From contig NZ_VSSP01000020.1 in NCBI RefSeq assembly GCF_008312895.1, positions 1 to 33,587 of the forward strand: DNA of 33,587 nucleotides. Reading direction: 5' to 3'. This stretch comes from Luteimonas suaedae. Lineage in GTDB: Bacteria; Pseudomonadota; Gammaproteobacteria; Xanthomonadales; Xanthomonadaceae. This document shows positions 33,548 to 33,587 of this stretch, one piece after another (within the stretch, counting starts at the first letter, position 1; every line of letters begins with the position of its first letter). Below the pieces are notes generated by a model. That model was given only the letters and a program-made list of their open reading frames with translations. It made no database searches and had not been told where the DNA came from. Made by a program: the position numbers and the translations under genes.

Positions 33548-33567
33548 GTCCGCCATGGATGGCGGAC
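33548..33567. repeat. CCA-TCCM-TGG family hairpin, reverse orientation
   Basis: GTCCGCCA, loop TGGA, TGGCGGAC; read on the minus strand the loop is TCCA, as in the other copies. Followed by GGACCGAGC, a 9-nt string also found just before the cydA-cydB copy (16206-16214). Confidence 0.85.
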
Positions 33568-33587
33568 CGAGCCGGGGAGCATGCCCC

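Larger units (their letters stand above)
32848..33587. other. 740-bp gene-free, repeat-rich terminal region
   Basis: No coding frame I can support. It carries three CCA-TCCM-TGG hairpins, a diverged arm of the 11145-11241 element (about 33128-33180) and a composite CTCTCCCG/CCCTCATCCGCC element with two strong hairpins (33210-33337). No clear terminator for the symporter operon with a T tract is seen. The final 250 bp are very GC-rich. Confidence 0.7.

Noticed and set aside
32848..33587. Short open frames in the terminal region
   Set aside because: They run through several palindromic repeats, lack ribosome sites and show no protein-like composition.

Overview
The window is GC-rich chromosomal DNA from a gammaproteobacterium, most likely Xanthomonadaceae (Lysobacter, Luteimonas or Xanthomonas-like). 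The gene order rhlB<>trxA>rho, the short-Q-loop cytochrome bd genes, a very large outer-membrane TonB-dependent receptor followed by SapC, cupin-like and flavin-halogenase genes, and abundant GGGAATCG, CCCGCGAAGGCGGG and GGTGGGCC intergenic repeats all fit this family. The genus is inference; there is no rRNA or tRNA gene to anchor it, and no prophage, insertion sequence or CRISPR array is visible.

Layout. 1-200: repeat island. 164-2668 (minus): ftsE, ftsX and a two-receiver response regulator in one tight operon, preceded by a REP pair (2840-2922). 2943-7260: rhlB (minus), divergent trxA (plus), rho (plus) and a textbook terminator. 7429-7962: small GAF-domain protein. 8342-10180: Kef-type K+/H+ antiporter, converging with a TonB-C-terminal-like periplasmic protein (10184-11023, minus). 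11145-11241: large inverted repeat. 11321-14876 (minus): YcgL-family protein followed by a membrane-anchored giant ankyrin protein. 14920-15143: second GGGAATCG repeat island. 15151-17717 (minus): cydA and cydB of a cyanide-insensitive-type bd oxidase. 18047-20422: periplasmic S9 peptidase. 20434-20577: perfect 33-bp inverted repeat. 20613-22179: hemF and two small conserved-looking proteins. 22193-24379 (minus): uvrD. 24756-32847 (plus): an apparently regulated uptake operon of TonB-dependent receptor, SapC-like, JmjC-type cupin, flavin-dependent halogenase and sodium/solute symporter. 32848-33587: gene-free, repeat-rich.

How parts work together. The first half is mostly housekeeping (division, RNA turnover and termination, redox, ion homeostasis, respiration, heme, repair). 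The accessory part is the 24.8-32.8 kb operon: an outer-membrane receptor and an inner-membrane symporter bracket three cytoplasmic proteins whose job in nutrient uptake is not understood. Its promoter is overlapped by two palindromes with central CG, as expected for LacI-family repression; no regulator or glycoside hydrolase gene lies in the window.

The most unusual material is in non-coding DNA: at least six families of palindromic repeats, including hairpins with a fixed CCA-TCCM-TGG core and covarying outer stems, and two islands flanked by opposed GGGAATCG arrays that sit on the 3' ends of genes, one of which supplies the last 11 codons of the response regulator.
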